Shown one piece after another: positions 11,417 to 21,839 of a DNA stretch of 64,000 nucleotides. Positions within the stretch are counted from its first letter, which is position 1. Each line of letters begins with the position of its first letter. This DNA comes from Ahaetulla prasina (taxonomy: Eukaryota > Chordata > Lepidosauria > Squamata > Colubridae), in the NCBI RefSeq assembly GCF_028640845.1, contig NC_080542.1, positions 135,039,580 through 135,103,579 on the forward strand, in the 5' to 3' direction. The notes beneath the pieces are model-generated. The model was not told the DNA's origin. It ran no database searches and was given only the letters and a program-made list of their open reading frames with translations. A program made the translations under genes and the position numbers.

Positions 11417-12944
11417 GGGTGATTTCTCCATAATTTTTACTCCTCAAAATGGTATGCATTAAGAAATGATATTTGAACATAGATAAAATTGTACCTGGAG
11501 TGAACAAAGGCTGTACTTCAGATCAATAGTGGTTAAAATGCTTCGGTTTTGTTGCCTTCATGCATACATATATATCTACATTATGGAAGCAGCTGATTTA
11601 GCTCAGTGGCAATTGGTTTCTTCATACATTTTGAAGAAAACAGGTGCTGTGACGGGAGGCATAGGAAAGTTCAGGACTCTGTGATCAGAACCTGTAATTA
11701 AAAAGAAAAGAAATATAAAGATTTTAGAAAGGAATGAGGAGTTATAGATAGAAGGAATATTTAATGACTACCATTATTGTCTTGATAGGTTTTTAAGATA
11801 CTTCAGGTTCTTCTTTTTTGACAGACTTATACAAAAGATCTGTCAAGCACCCAAAGAGAGGCTTAAGCATTGTGCTTAGGCAACCTTGGGTGAAAGAATA
11901 ACATGCCTGTGTCCCAATGTACTCATGTGGTGTTTTAAAATAATAAAATTATTTTTTTGTTATGTTTTTATGCACTTTCAAAGGAGGAGCTCCTTAGAAG
12001 AGAGCAGAATCTCTAACTGGGATCACAAATCACAATAAGGCATAATGTGGTTGGTCAGATATTGGCTTAGAATGAACTCAGCCATTGTGGTTTGTAAATT
12101 CTGGTTTATGACTTTATGCCCAGCCAATTATGGCTTACTTACTAAATCATGGTTAAGCAACCGCGGCTTCACAAAAAGTAAGTACCCAGTCAGAGAGCTG
12201 AGTTTCTCAATCCACATTCCCTCCTTTTGTTCTTTTGACAGAAAAATAACTGCAAAAAAGAGGAAAATATGATGTATTTCATGGCAGCTAGTCTGCTGTT
12301 GACATCCGATGAAGATTAGTTTAATAGTGAAAAGACTAAGCAAGTCTGTGGTAGAAAATAGACCAGAGCAGATTTTAACTATCCTTTGCTGTACTGGAGC
12401 TCTTGTAGAGAAAGCTTACCATATCAGGAAAAAATGCTTAAAATCCAGAAATATATTTTTTTTAAAAAAGAAAGCAGCTTAGGTTTTTGCTCAGATGATT
12501 TTAAAAAAAATTTCTGGAGCTTGTTTCTTGGGGGATTTTTTTTTTTGGTCATCACTCAAGCTTTAAAAAACAAAATACCTCTACATTTTTTTCTTGCTTT
12601 GTTTTACTTTTTGCAGATGAGCCTCAAAACTTGAGATATTAACCTAAAATACCAATGTACTGATTTACATTGGACATAGCTAGATCCTTCTTTCAAGGAA
12701 GAGTGTGTGAATTATTTTCCTTCCTTCCCGGTCCATGTCTGCTTGTCATAAGGATAAGCGAATGGCCATTACTCCAGGTCACTAGGAAGTTCACTTTTTT
12801 TGCTGATACTGCATTTCATTTTCTTTTGCTGATATTGCATTCATGGGAGATGAAGCTGTTCTGCCTTGGCTATTTTGATCCCTTACTGCAGGGAGAAGAA
12901 AAACATGTAGGCATTCATGTGTTTTAATCTCTGCCATTATCCAG
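11417..12944. other. unique-looking non-coding DNA
   Basis: AT-rich, with poly-T and poly-A runs around 12450-12560. No supported gene. Short frames are unremarkable. Confidence 0.4.
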
Positions 12945-13288
12945 TTGGTCTAGTGATGGAGGCACCAGGCTAGAAACCAAGAGACTAGTTCTGTCTAGGT
13001 ATGAATACCGGTTGGGTGACTTTCAGCCAATCATCAGGAGATCGTAAATACTAGTCCCACATTAGGAATGAAAGCCAGCTGGGTGACTTTGGGCCAATCA
13101 CCAGGCGACTGTGAGTTCTAGTTCCACCTTAGGCATGAAAGGTGGCTGATGATTTGGGGCCTCTCTCACAAATAACCATTTCACAGGTTGTGGTGGAAAA
13201 ATAGGAAGAGGAAGAAGTATTAGGTGTGTTCACCACCTCAAATTATTTATAAAAATAATAAAGGCGGGGTATAAATAAATAAATATCT
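12945..13288 (+). mobile_element. tRNA-derived SINE with partial internal duplication
   Basis: Head 'ccagttggtctagtgatggaggcacc' resembles a tRNA box A region. The module 'gctgggtgacttt.ggccaatca' occurs twice in tandem (13012-13060 and 13078-13130), each followed by a 'tagt.cca.attag' unit. The tail reads 'aaaataataaaggcggggtataaataaataaat'. Reverse copies lie at 50471-50705 and 55735-55960. Confidence 0.75.
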
Positions 13289-13390
13289 GAAGTTGGTCAT
13301 ATAATAAGCTAAGAATACTATACAATTTTATTCAGAGTTTCCTATGTAGGACTTTTGTGAGTTACACATACAATGTGCACACACACACAC

Positions 13391-13560
13391 CAGTGGTGGG
13401 TTGCCCATGGTTTGGACCGGTTCTTGCGAACCAGTAGTAAAACCGGGGGGAGGAGGCTCTGCCCACCGTCCCCAACGTCATCAGGAAGCTTATGCGCATG
13501 CAAAATTCTGTGCGTGAGCCCTCTATGAACCGGTAGTAAAGATAAGTAGAACCCACCCTG
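13391..13560 (+). mobile_element. hAT-type MITE inserted in a (CA)n tract
   Basis: 170 bp, starting CAGTGGTGGGTTGCCC and ending AGAACCCACCCTG. It is flanked on both sides by ACACACAC, so the 8-bp target duplication merges with the (CA)n microsatellite (about 13376-13390 and 13561-13572). Confidence 0.8.
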
Positions 13561-13572
13561 ACACACACACAT

Positions 13573-14174
13573 GCACATCCACCTATACTAGTTTCCATAC
13601 TGTATGTAGAGAAGGCATTAAAGAAAACAACAACAACCTGCTTTCCTGAACCCAAAACCAGCCCCGAACGGTTTGCATTAGAATTCATATTCTCTGCTTG
13701 GTGATTTGTCCTGTAGATACATGAAGATAAAGACAATTCCTGTCTGGATTGAACTGGACTGAAAGATCAGAAAAACCTATTGTAATATATAAATCAAAAG
13801 ATATACCAATGCTCTTGTACTGTATATATGTTGTAAAATCTTTGTGATTGTAATATGTGATCTACAATAGATTTGTCACCTTTAAAGTCCCACATGGCTT
13901 GGGGCCAGGTTATTTGAAGGAACTCCTTTTCCCAGTTACATCTACCTGAGCAACCACAGCTGGGAGGAAGAATATGTTATATGTCTGGATTCCCATCCTT
14001 AAGAAAATCCATTTGGTGGGACTCCATGTGGAACATCCTCCCCCCCCCACCTCCCATATTTTGACATTCTTTTGAAAGGCCCTGCTGGTTTTGCCAGCAG
14101 GCCTGGGGAACCCAAGGTGATATAGAGCCCATCAAAGCCTACAAAGATGAGGCTACAAAGATGGAGGGGGGGCG
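13573..14174. other. unique-looking non-coding DNA
   Basis: Nothing recognised apart from a C-rich run at 14040-14051. Confidence 0.4.
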
Positions 14175-14465
14175 GCGAGTCAACTAATTTTCCAAAGCAC
14201 AAGAAGGCAAGTCAAGAAACAATGGATGGAAGTTAACCAAGGAGAGAAGCAACCTAAAACTAAAAACAAATTTCCTAACAGTGAGACCAGTCAACTAATG
14301 GAATAACTTGTCATCAGAAGTTGTGATGCTCCACATCACTGGAAGCTTTCAAAGAAGACTGGACAACCATTTATCTGAAAAAATATAAGGTCTCCTGGTC
14401 GAGCAGGACATTGGACAAGAAGACCTCCAAAGTCTCTTCCAACTCTATTATTCTAATGTTCTATG
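14175..14465 (+). mobile_element. CR1-type LINE 3' fragment, second family
   Basis: Decayed copy of the same tail as 62708-63140: 'attttccaaagcac', 'caatggatggaagttaacca', 'tttcctaacagtgag', and the terminal 'gacctccaaagtctcttccaactct' followed by 'attattctaatgttctatg'. The CR1-like ATTCT-rich end is visible. Confidence 0.75.
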
Positions 14466-14612
14466 AGTAGTTGGTTTGATTGTAGTGAGCAGAAGGGTGG
14501 GGATTCGTTGGGTTTTCTATTTGGAGTTTTATTTCTGTAAGCCATCTGAAGTCACTATGAGTGAGTTGGGCGGCCATATAAGTTTTCTTAATAAATAAAA
14601 TAAATAAACACA
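14466..14612 (+). repeat. LINE-like 3' end with (AATAA) tail
   Basis: 'taagccatctgaagtcac..gagttgggcggccatataag' followed by 'taaataaaataaataaaca'. A related end is seen at 26440-26631, 30133-30200 and, reversed, 44425-44515. The family is not identified. Confidence 0.5.
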
Positions 14613-15755
14613 GGGGAAATATGCCAACCTCTGTTTTTTCCAAGATCCATGCATGCATACGGATTGTAACGCATGCTCCAGAGTCATTGGATTAGGTTGA
14701 ATATAATTATACTTGAAGCAGATCAATATAGAGAGAGTTGGGAACTATGCAAATGAGCCATGAAAGACCTGAGTTGGTTCAGTAGCAGCTTATTCCATTT
14801 CAGAAATGTATTAGTTTCAGTTAATATGCATTGGATCTGAGAAAAACATTAAGGCTGTCTTTCAAGGACTTCAATAGATTGGCTTCTATAAATACCATCT
14901 GGTTTACTTCGGTGCATCCAAGCATGCCAAAGGAGGGGGAAGGTAGCCAGCAAATCAGAGAAATTAAAATGCATTTGTTTTGTGCCTCCTAGTTTTGACT
15001 TTATTTGGGATAGGAAGGTATTTTCTATTTAAAAAAGCGGGGGGGGGATTATAGCGGTATTCACTGATTTATTTCGACTGCATTGTTTCCATATGTCAGG
15101 TTTGGTTTCCCTGCTAATGAAATGGATTCAGGCAAAGTGTGTCAGTAGGAAAAGTTAAACCTGCAATTTGATGCAAAAGTGAGCAAAGCCACTAAAATGA
15201 TCAGAGAATAAATGAATGCAGAATTGAGTGAATCATATGTCAAGACGGTTCCTTGAAAGGTGCTTAAGGGCATTGATGCAGTGACAGGCACAAGGTAGAA
15301 CTTCGATCCATCATAATATGGATCACATATGTGATTTTTTTTTCCCCTCAAGCTCTTCACGGAAAACTCCAAAGAAATACTAACATGAATGTTTTTTGAA
15401 TTTCCTTTGCTTGTACTAGCGCTGGCACTGATGTCACAGTAGGTGTATTTCACACATATCCCTGACATATAAAATAGCAGAGTATTATGCTGTAGTCAAA
15501 GAAAGCTGAATGAATATCAATAAGGAATGCTTTGAGATTAACCGGGCTCCAGTCGATAGGAGAGTCTGCTTTGTCAGGTTTATGAGTAAATTCATCACTT
15601 TTAATTCAGCGTGAAAAAGAGCAGATCAAGCACTAAAGTAATACATATTTATTTAAATATGCTTATATTTATTATAAATGGAACCATTCCAGTTTGGCAT
15701 TTTCTGATGCTTACGTAGTATCGTTAAGTGCAACCTTTTAAAGTGTTTGTCCCAG
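14613..15755. other. unique-looking non-coding DNA
   Basis: No supported gene. Short G/A homopolymer runs occur at about 15033-15049. Confidence 0.4.
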
Positions 15756-15780
15756 ACGGGGTTTCCCCAAAAATAAGACC

Positions 15781-15836
15781 CTGTCTTATATACATACATA
15801 CATACATACATATATACATACATACATACATACATG
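15781..15836. repeat. (TACA)n microsatellite adjoining a Penelope-like end
   Basis: TACATACA units with a short interruption. The array begins exactly where the family A end 'gacctaca' stops on the opposite strand, so it probably grew from that terminus. Confidence 0.85.
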
Positions 15837-15889
15837 TAGGTCTTTGGTTGTTTGGGTTTTCTCCCGCGTAAAATTGGAAGTGTCTTGGT

Positions 15890-15923
15890 AACGTTTTGAC
15901 AAAGTCTCATTCGTCATCTTCAG
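15890..15923 (-). ncRNA. hammerhead ribozyme-like core, family A left arm
   Basis: Minus strand: CUGAAGA, helix II GACGAA/UUUGUC, then AAAA in place of GAAA. Loss of the invariant G12 (a CG-to-CA change) should abolish activity. Confidence 0.55.
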
Positions 15924-15961
15924 GCTGGTGTTTATAGCTTCGTGCTCCTGTAAACACCAGT

Positions 15962-15995
15962 CTGAAGATGACGAATGAGACTTCGTCGAAACGTC
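15962..15995 (+). ncRNA. hammerhead ribozyme core, family A right arm
   Basis: CUGAAGA 15962-15968, one extra U, helix II GACGAA (15970-15975) perfectly paired to UUCGUC (15982-15987) around loop UGAGAC, GAAA 15988-15991, then CGUC. The segment ACGU can form a two-pair helix III (A15.1-U16.1, C15.2-G16.2), leaving C17 at 15995 as the expected cleavage site. Helix I is weak in this copy. Confidence 0.65.
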
Positions 15996-16077
15996 ACCAA
16001 GACACTTCCAATTTTACATGGGAGAAAACCCGAATAACCAAAGACCTACATACAAACACCCGCGAAAACCTCAGAAA

Positions 16078-16097
16078 ATATATATATATATATATGC
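16078..16097. repeat. (TA)n microsatellite
   Basis: About nine TA units just beyond the right arm of the Penelope-like palindrome. Confidence 0.8.
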
Positions 16098-16547
16098 CAC
16101 CAAAAAAGGCACCAGGTCTTATTTTCAGGGGGGATGTCATCCACTGACTCACCTCGCTTTTGTGATTCATCCGGAGCTCTGCTATTGGCTACAGAGGCTT
16201 CAGGAAAACCTTGCTGGCTGCAGAAGAAATAGGCAGGTGTTGGGGTGTGCGAGGCCTGGCTGCAACTGTCCAAACATAAGTAGCAGAGCAGCTTCAACCC
16301 CCTATTCCCACCCTAGCTTAATTGTTAACCCGTGCACCCTGGAGTGGGTGGGGTCTTAATAAGGCTTATTTTTGGGGATAGGGCACACATGTAAAAATCA
16401 AGGTAGGACTTACTTTCAGAGTAGGTCATATTTTCAGGGAAACAGGGTATCAGTCTGTGTAGTTATCCACAAAGTTACATTGAATAAGCTAGTTGGCTTT
16501 GAGGCAGATGTTGTGAGTGTACAAGTGCATAGTTAATGGTATCTACA

Positions 16548-16872
16548 GTTAGTTCTCAACTTATGACCGTAATGGAGCCTGATTATGGCAGTGGTATACT
16601 ATGAGGTCATAAAACAGATCACCATGTGACTTGACCTATTTTTACAATCTTTTTTTGTGGTAAAGAACTGAAAATAAATGCTGGTTTGGGACAAAACACA
16701 TTTACGTGACTATAGAATGCTGCAAATGATCATAAATGCAAGCCAATTGCCACACATCTGATATGTGGAATTTTGGAACTGAGTTCTAAGTATTTTGTGT
16801 GGGGGAGGGGGTTCCATGGTAACCTTAAACAGTTGTTACGCAATTTCTCATAACTCAAGGTCTACCTGTATT
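16548..16872. mobile_element. MITE of the 'gtcctcaacttatgacc' family
   Basis: Begins 'acagttagttctcaacttatgacc' and ends 'ctcataactcaaggtctacctgta', inverted termini. Internal landmarks are 'catgtgact' and 'gccaattgcc'. Non-coding. Confidence 0.7.
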
Positions 16873-16879
16873 TTTCATT

Positions 16880-17271
16880 TGTGTGCGTGCATGTGCAGTG
16901 TGCATCATGCACCAAATGTGAGGTACATGCATGCAGTGCATGCATATGTGCAGTGAACGACAAAAGGAGGCATGAGGTAAGTAGAACAGTGCAGGGGGAG
17001 GTGATCAGCTGTGGCGTGGCTCAGCTATGATCATCAGAGCCTTTTTTAAACCTTTTAAAAGCATTTTTTTAATTCGGCCAAATAGATTGTAAAAAATGCT
17101 TTTAAAAGTAAAAAAAGGCTCAGCTGTGATTGTCAGAGCCTCTTTTTTACCTTTTAAAAGCATTTTTTAAAAGAAGCGGCACTGTTTTACTTACCCCATG
17201 CCCCCATGCACACATCTCGCATTTGGTGCGGTAGTAAACCGCAGTTCAGATTTCACCACTGGTGCTAATGA
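16880..17271. mobile_element. hAT-type MITE, palindromic derivative
   Basis: The right terminus is 'gttcagatttcaccactg'. The left part (16895-16985) is a reverse-complement relative of the right part (17170-17240: 'ccatgcccccatgcacacatct', 'catttggtgcgg'). Between them lie inverted 'gctttt aaaag' stem modules identical in type to those of the intact element at 58981-59581. The left terminus is missing. Confidence 0.65.
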
Positions 17272-17365
17272 CCAGACGACTGCAAAAAAAAAAAAAAAAG
17301 ATCTTTCCAACCCTCCTTGCTTTCATCCAGTCAGAACTAATCTTTCCATCGCCTCCACATTCCTG

Positions 17366-17490
17366 CCAGAACCGATGAAGCTTCCCAAAATGTCTTCTTC
17401 TTTCTCAAGGAAAAAAACAGTCCATGTTGCCTTTTGAAAAAGAACTTTGAGACAATTATGACCCAGATTTGACTGATAATTTCCACAGAC
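17366..17490 (+). mobile_element. decayed Penelope-like repeat, family C
   Basis: Matches the 32.3-kb and 34.3-kb copies at 'gatgaagcttccc', 'aaacagtccatgttgccttttgaaaaag' and 'tgactgataatttccacagacat'. The hammerhead core is lost. Confidence 0.5.
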
Positions 17491-18003
17491 ATTTGTCTAG
17501 GATAAGAAATATTGACTCTCCTTAAAATGTACTCCTTCCTCAACTTTGCCAAAATTATTGTGTAAGGAAAGAATGGCACTCTTGTAGACAATAAATAACT
17601 TAATTTTGGCATACCAGAAAGAAGACATTTTTTGCATGATACCTGTCACTCACAAAGACTCTCAGGAAAAATCTGCCTTTGGCTGTTAAGAATGGAAAGT
17701 TTTCAATCATTGCTCCTAAACTGTAGAAGAAGTTCCTTTTAGATACCTTCTTCAGAGGCCCTCAGCATAGGTCGGGAAGAAAAATAGTAATACTTTTAAT
17801 AGTGTTTAATCGTTTAAATTGTTTTGATTACCACTTTATGCTTATTTCAGTCTGTAATTTTTAAAATGTATTCAGATGATTGGAATTTAATGTAAACTGT
17901 GCTGAGCCGCTTAGGAAAATGATATGGAAATTAATATGAAGAGGAGGAGGAGGGGAAAGAGGAGGGGAAAAAAGAGGAGAAAGGGGAGGAGAACTAGAAT
18001 AGA
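17491..18003. other. non-coding DNA with a LINE-like tail and purine run
   Basis: About 17760-17935 looks like an old LINE 3' end ('ctgtgctgagccgcttaggaaaatgatatggaaatt'). A G/A-rich run follows at 17938-17996. No gene. Confidence 0.4.
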
Positions 18004-18972
18004 TATCAGCTTTGAAAGCCATATTATGCCGGAAGCTTCCCTGCCACCACTTTCTTCTGTGTGGGAAAGTAGGAGGGGGGGTTAGTAGGGGGCCCATTAG
18101 ACAAAATAACATTCTTCCTGCTGGTCAAGGACAGGCCGGTCCTGCAGCTGGAGAAGGAATGGTCGGAGTGATGTCTCGAGATGGGACGGTTGGCGATTAG
18201 AGCATATGATTGGCAGAGAAATCAGGGGGTGTGTTCTGTCCCCTCCACCTCACCTAAGAAAACACACATATCAAAGAACGTCTGCCAGCAATTTATTTAA
18301 AACTTGGCCTGGTTTCCTTTGGCAGAGGAAAGTTCTGGCAGTGATTCCCCAAGTGCCTGCCAAGTTCTTATCAAGAGCCACCGTGTTTACAGTCTGTCGA
18401 CGAAGCAGCCATGAGACAAAAGAATGGTCAAGAGTTACTACTTAAATCTAAAAACTGTCTGAAGCTCACATGATGCAGTTCACCCTTGGTAGCTTTTGTC
18501 CGTCACAAGGGCCAGATGGCAGCCCCACCCGCTGTGGGGTGTGACTCAGTGACTCAGCACTCTCTGGGCCTGCCACACCTCTTCCTCTGCTGCGCACGCC
18601 TCTCTTGCCGACAGTGCCTAGGGTCTATCCAGGATTGATCCTCCTCATCCTCTATCTGTGGAGGCTCTGACACACCTTCTTCCTGGCCTTCCGCCAGCAC
18701 TTGAGGCATTGCCAGGAAGGAGGGACCTGGAAAGGGAGGCCTTGTTGGCTCCTCTCCCTCACTCTCCTCCTCCTCTTCCTCCATGAGAACAGACTCGGGG
18801 GCCGGAGTCACAACAGGGTGGTTTTGGAGTTTTGATTTATTGAGGGAAAACCTGGATCTCTCAGATTCGGATTTTCCCAGATGTGCCAGTTTATCTTTAC
18901 TAGTAAAAGAACTTTGAAAGATGCCTACTTTGGAGTTTTTACTTGGGGAGGTGGTTTTCTGGAATACTGACA
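18004..18972 (-). mobile_element. LTR of a retrotransposon (~970 bp), probable solo LTR
   Basis: On the minus strand it starts TGTCAGTATTCC (18972) and ends near 'ggctttcaaagctgata' (18004). The related copy at 41384 keeps 'ggaagcctgaca', so the ends were TGTCAG..CTGACA-like. It contains an AATAAA at about 18290 (complement 'tttattt') for the R region. The U3 part holds an open frame of 139 codons. No primer-binding site or internal gene lies alongside. Gypsy or ERV origin cannot be decided here. Confidence 0.6.
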
Positions 18973-18973
18973 T
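18554..18973 (-). pseudogene. open frame inside LTR U3, acidic then arginine-rich
   Basis: 139 codons reading in from the LTR start. The middle is a run of glutamates (about residues 66-76). The end is basic, DPRHCRQERRAQQRKR followed by CGRP. A second, otherwise different LTR (25011-25633) ends an open frame with the similar DPRFRRFERRRQQK followed by GRGRP. This suggests the C-terminus of an internal gene that runs into the 3' LTR, here left as an orphan. No catalytic motif is visible, and this is not a host gene. Confidence 0.45.
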
Positions 18974-19070
18974 TAGAATAGAATAGAATAGAATAGAATA
19001 GAATAGAATAGAATAGAATAGAATAGAATAGAATAGAATAGAATAGAATAGAATAGAATAGAATAGAATT
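18974..19070. repeat. (GAATA)n pentanucleotide array
   Basis: About 19 near-perfect units directly at the CR1 3' terminus. Confidence 0.95.
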
Positions 19071-19136
19071 CTTAATTGCCAAGTGTGATTGGACGCACAA
19101 GGGATTTGTCTTGGTGCATATGCTCTCAGTTTATAT

Positions 19137-19191
19137 AAAAGAAAAGAAAAGAAAAGAAAAGAAAAGAAAAGAAAAGAAGAAAAGAAAAGAT
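19137..19191. repeat. (AAAAG)n pentanucleotide array
   Basis: Expansion of 'aaaagaaaag', which exists as only one or two units at the same place in the 30.3-kb and 48.2-kb copies of this LINE end. Confidence 0.9.
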
Positions 19192-19400
19192 ACGTTCATC
19201 AAGAATTCTAAGGTACAACACTTAATGATAGTCATAGTGTACAAATAAGAAATCAGGAAACAGTATCAATATTAATCATAAGGATACAAGCAACAAAGTT
19301 ACAGTCATACAGTCATAAGTGGAAGGAGATGGGTGGTGGGAACAAGGAGAAAATTAATAGTAGTGCCTATTTAGTCAATAGTTTGACAGTGTTGAGGAAG

Positions 19401-19890
19401 GAGGAAGAGAAAAGGGAGGAAGAAGAGGAGGAGAGGAGGATGCAACTGCTGACTATATCAAGTGACTATATCAGCCTTGTCACACTCTCAGTAATACCAG
19501 ATTTTATCCCAATGCTCACAAGTCTTGGATTTGGGGAGATTGTTTAACCGTTGCAGCTGGCACTTAAACCAGAACGTCCTTCTTTCCAAAGAAATATTAT
19601 TTCTCAGCCCTGTTCTTGAATAACTATCATTCCAACTTGATAATTTGCTCTGAAAAAGAAGTGAAGATGGATGGTAAGAGAGGTTCCAATTAAAGAATAA
19701 CTTTTCAGTGGTAGCAAATAAAAAGATGCCATGAAAAGGAGACAGGTTGAGCATTGAGGAATTATTGAGAAGAAGAAGGATATCTGATTGGTTTACAGTT
19801 TACCCCACTGAAATTAAGTTGGTTTAGGAAATGGACCTTGGGCCTCTTAAAGGAAAAGACGTCAGCCACTGGTGTGAAATCCGGAATGTA
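19401..19890. other. non-coding DNA, purine-rich at the start
   Basis: A GAGGAA-rich run at 19400-19440, then unique-looking sequence. Confidence 0.4.
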
Positions 19891-20240
19891 AGATAGTCCT
19901 TGACTTACAAATATTCATTTAATGACCATTCTAAGTTGCAACAGCACTAAAAAAAGTGATTTATGAATGTTTTTCACACTTACAACCACTGCAGCTTCCC
20001 TAGAGTCACATAATCAAAATTCAGATGGTTGGAAACTGGTATGTATTTATGACGGTTGTACTATCCCAGGGTCATGTGGTCCCCTTTTGCAACTTTCTGA
20101 CAAACAAAGTCAATAGGGAAAGAAATTCCTATTGTACTTTAGTATTGTACAAATACTAAAGTAACAACCACAAGGTTTTGTTTAACAACTGTAGAAAGTA
20201 GGTCGCAAAATGGGGCAAAATTTACTTAACAATTGTCTGG
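19891..20240. mobile_element. MITE of the 'gtcctcaacttatgacc' family
   Basis: Starts 'gatagtccttgacttacaaat'. It contains the family words 'acagcactaaaaaaagtgatttatga', 'ggtcatgtggtc' and 'ttctgacaaacaaagtcaa'. The right terminus is lost after 'cttaacaattgtctgg'. Confidence 0.7.
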
Positions 20241-20756
20241 AAAAGACAAAATTATACCAAATAAATGAAGAAAAACAAGCCAATAATTCTACTGACGGGT
20301 AATGCCAGGGCATCCACAACTGCATTCACTTATTTTCAATGAGCTATTGTGTCCTTCCCTGCTGATAAAGTCAAGATAGAAATAAGGGCATTGCATATTC
20401 TTCCATTCCATTCCCTTCTTTCTTAGACAGGCTAGTGCATTTCGGGCAATTTTTGAATGTCATGAGCTAAATCATTTGCCAGGATTGTGTGTCAATTTCC
20501 TCCTCTCTGCATCACATTTGAGGTGTGAGAATCCTTTGTGGAATTCAGGACTGGTTTTTAAAAACTGTCATCTCAACAGCCAAGGTGTAAGTTGATTTTT
20601 GGAATCTCTTTGTTAAGGTGAGCCTAAGCTATTATTTTGCTTCCAAGATTTCTATCTTAAGTGCTGTCCATCAATACAGAGCTCCTGTATGTATCCCAAT
20701 TTTGAAAAATAATACTGCATTATGCACTGCTCAGCCACCAGTCAAGAAAAACACTA
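20241..20756. other. unique-looking non-coding DNA
   Basis: Nothing recognised. Confidence 0.4.
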
Positions 20757-20820
20757 TTCATTCATTCATTCATTCATTCATTCATTCATTCATTCACTCA
20801 TTCATTCATTCATTCATTCA
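20757..20820. repeat. (ATTC)n microsatellite
   Basis: About 16 units with one substitution (ACTC). Confidence 0.95.
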
Positions 20821-21839
20821 AAATCTCCAAGTGGTTTTCAGTAAAAGGTAATGATATTTAACTTTATGATGTATGCAACCTTCAAAACAATAAGGTGAAG
20901 GAATAAAAGGCAAAGCATACTAATTTAATAGTTTCATTCGGATTGTTTGAAATTAAAGTACAGAAAACCATTGTAAATCCAATTCTGAATACAACTGACT
21001 TTTTTCCCCCCTCTTTCCTCTGAAAATCATATTGCCTACTCTAAAAAGGTATTTATTCTATCTTAGTTCAATGCATTTCCTTTTCTAAAATAAGGGATTG
21101 AAATGGCATGATAGCATAATCAAGCAGGGCTAGGCACTTGTGACAGCCAAGGAACAGTGAAAATTAAGAGCCCCCAATTGGTGGGACTACATCATATCTG
21201 TTGGCAAAGAATGTTGAGTAGCTTTCTTTGTTTCTTCAGCTATGGTTTGCTTATTTTAGTGTTCTCAAGGGCTTTTGAACAGAAAATGGCAGGAAGCCTC
21301 ATTTTCAATAGTTGTGTTACAAAAATAATACAAAGGGATTTGTAAAGCCTGATACTTGCCCATCTCCTGTTTTAAACAATTTCAGGATGCTTTTTAAAGC
21401 TCAATAGACCTTAGGCAGTGCTAATTTTTTGCCACATCCTGCTTGTCAAGGTAGATTTAAGTATCAGATACAGCTAGATACGTCAGTGCCCCAGCTTTTT
21501 AAGTTCTTCTCACTGGCATGAGGGTAGCAGAAAATGAGTCTGTTTTGAAAACATCCCTTAGAGCTACACAATAATTAACAGGATGATGAGTGTTGAGAAG
21601 CAAGTAGTTGATAATGACTCAGTTTAATCTCACCGGAATGCAATTAATCATGGATACTACACAATAGACTTCAGGATTTATAGTTGCTTTAAAAGAAAGT
21701 ACTGATGAGACCCCCTTTTCCAGTCTACGTCCATTGGTTGGGTATAGGTTAAATTGTACTTATGGGAGAGAAAGCAGAAGGAAAATATTCAGAAGTCTGG
21801 ATCACCTAACATGGTTATTACTGCTCCATTATACAGTTA
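20821..21839. other. unique-looking non-coding DNA
   Basis: No gene or repeat terminus that can be supported. Confidence 0.4.

Larger units (their letters stand above)
15836..16066. mobile_element. palindromic Penelope-like terminal repeat pair, family A
   Basis: The left arm (about 15836-15931) is the reverse complement of the right arm (about 15951-16050). Both contain 'cttccaattttac', 'gggagaaaacccga' and 'caaagacctaca'. The centre is 'ggtgttta-tagcttcgtgctcctg-taaacacc'. Each arm includes a hammerhead-like core. Inverted terminal repeats with hammerheads are a known property of Penelope-like elements; no reverse transcriptase remains here. Confidence 0.7.
15756..16447. mobile_element. 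inverted-terminus DNA element, 'ccccaaaataagacc' family, containing a Penelope-like insertion
   Basis: Left end 'ggggtttccccaaaaataagacc' (15759-15781) is inverted at the right end 'ggtcatattttcagggaaacaggg' (16424-16447). The interior repeats the motif ('aggtcttattttcagggg' near 16112 and 'ggcttatttttggggata' near 16363). The left portion is interrupted by a palindromic Penelope-like repeat with microsatellites. Superfamily not determined. Confidence 0.65.
18974..19400 (-). mobile_element. snake CR1-type LINE 3' end with (AATAG)n array
   Basis: Minus orientation, 5'-truncated. Shared with 30205-30593 and 48100-48275: 'ttggtgcatatgctctcagt', 'gccaagtgtgattggacgcaca', 'tcataagtggaa' and 'tttgacagtgttgagg'. 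The element's end runs straight into the pentamer array. This association of CR1 ends with AATAG repeats is known from snake genomes. Confidence 0.8.

Noticed and set aside
15836..16066. CRISPR-like or replication-origin palindrome
   Set aside because: Single inverted pair explained by Penelope-like terminal repeats with ribozyme cores; no spaced direct repeats.
17366..17490. Functional hammerhead in the decayed family C copy
   Set aside because: CUGAAGA and GAAA are both lost, leaving only flanking similarity.
18974..19070. Satellite, centromeric or telomeric array
   Set aside because: Pentamer arrays are short and always sit at the same LINE terminus.
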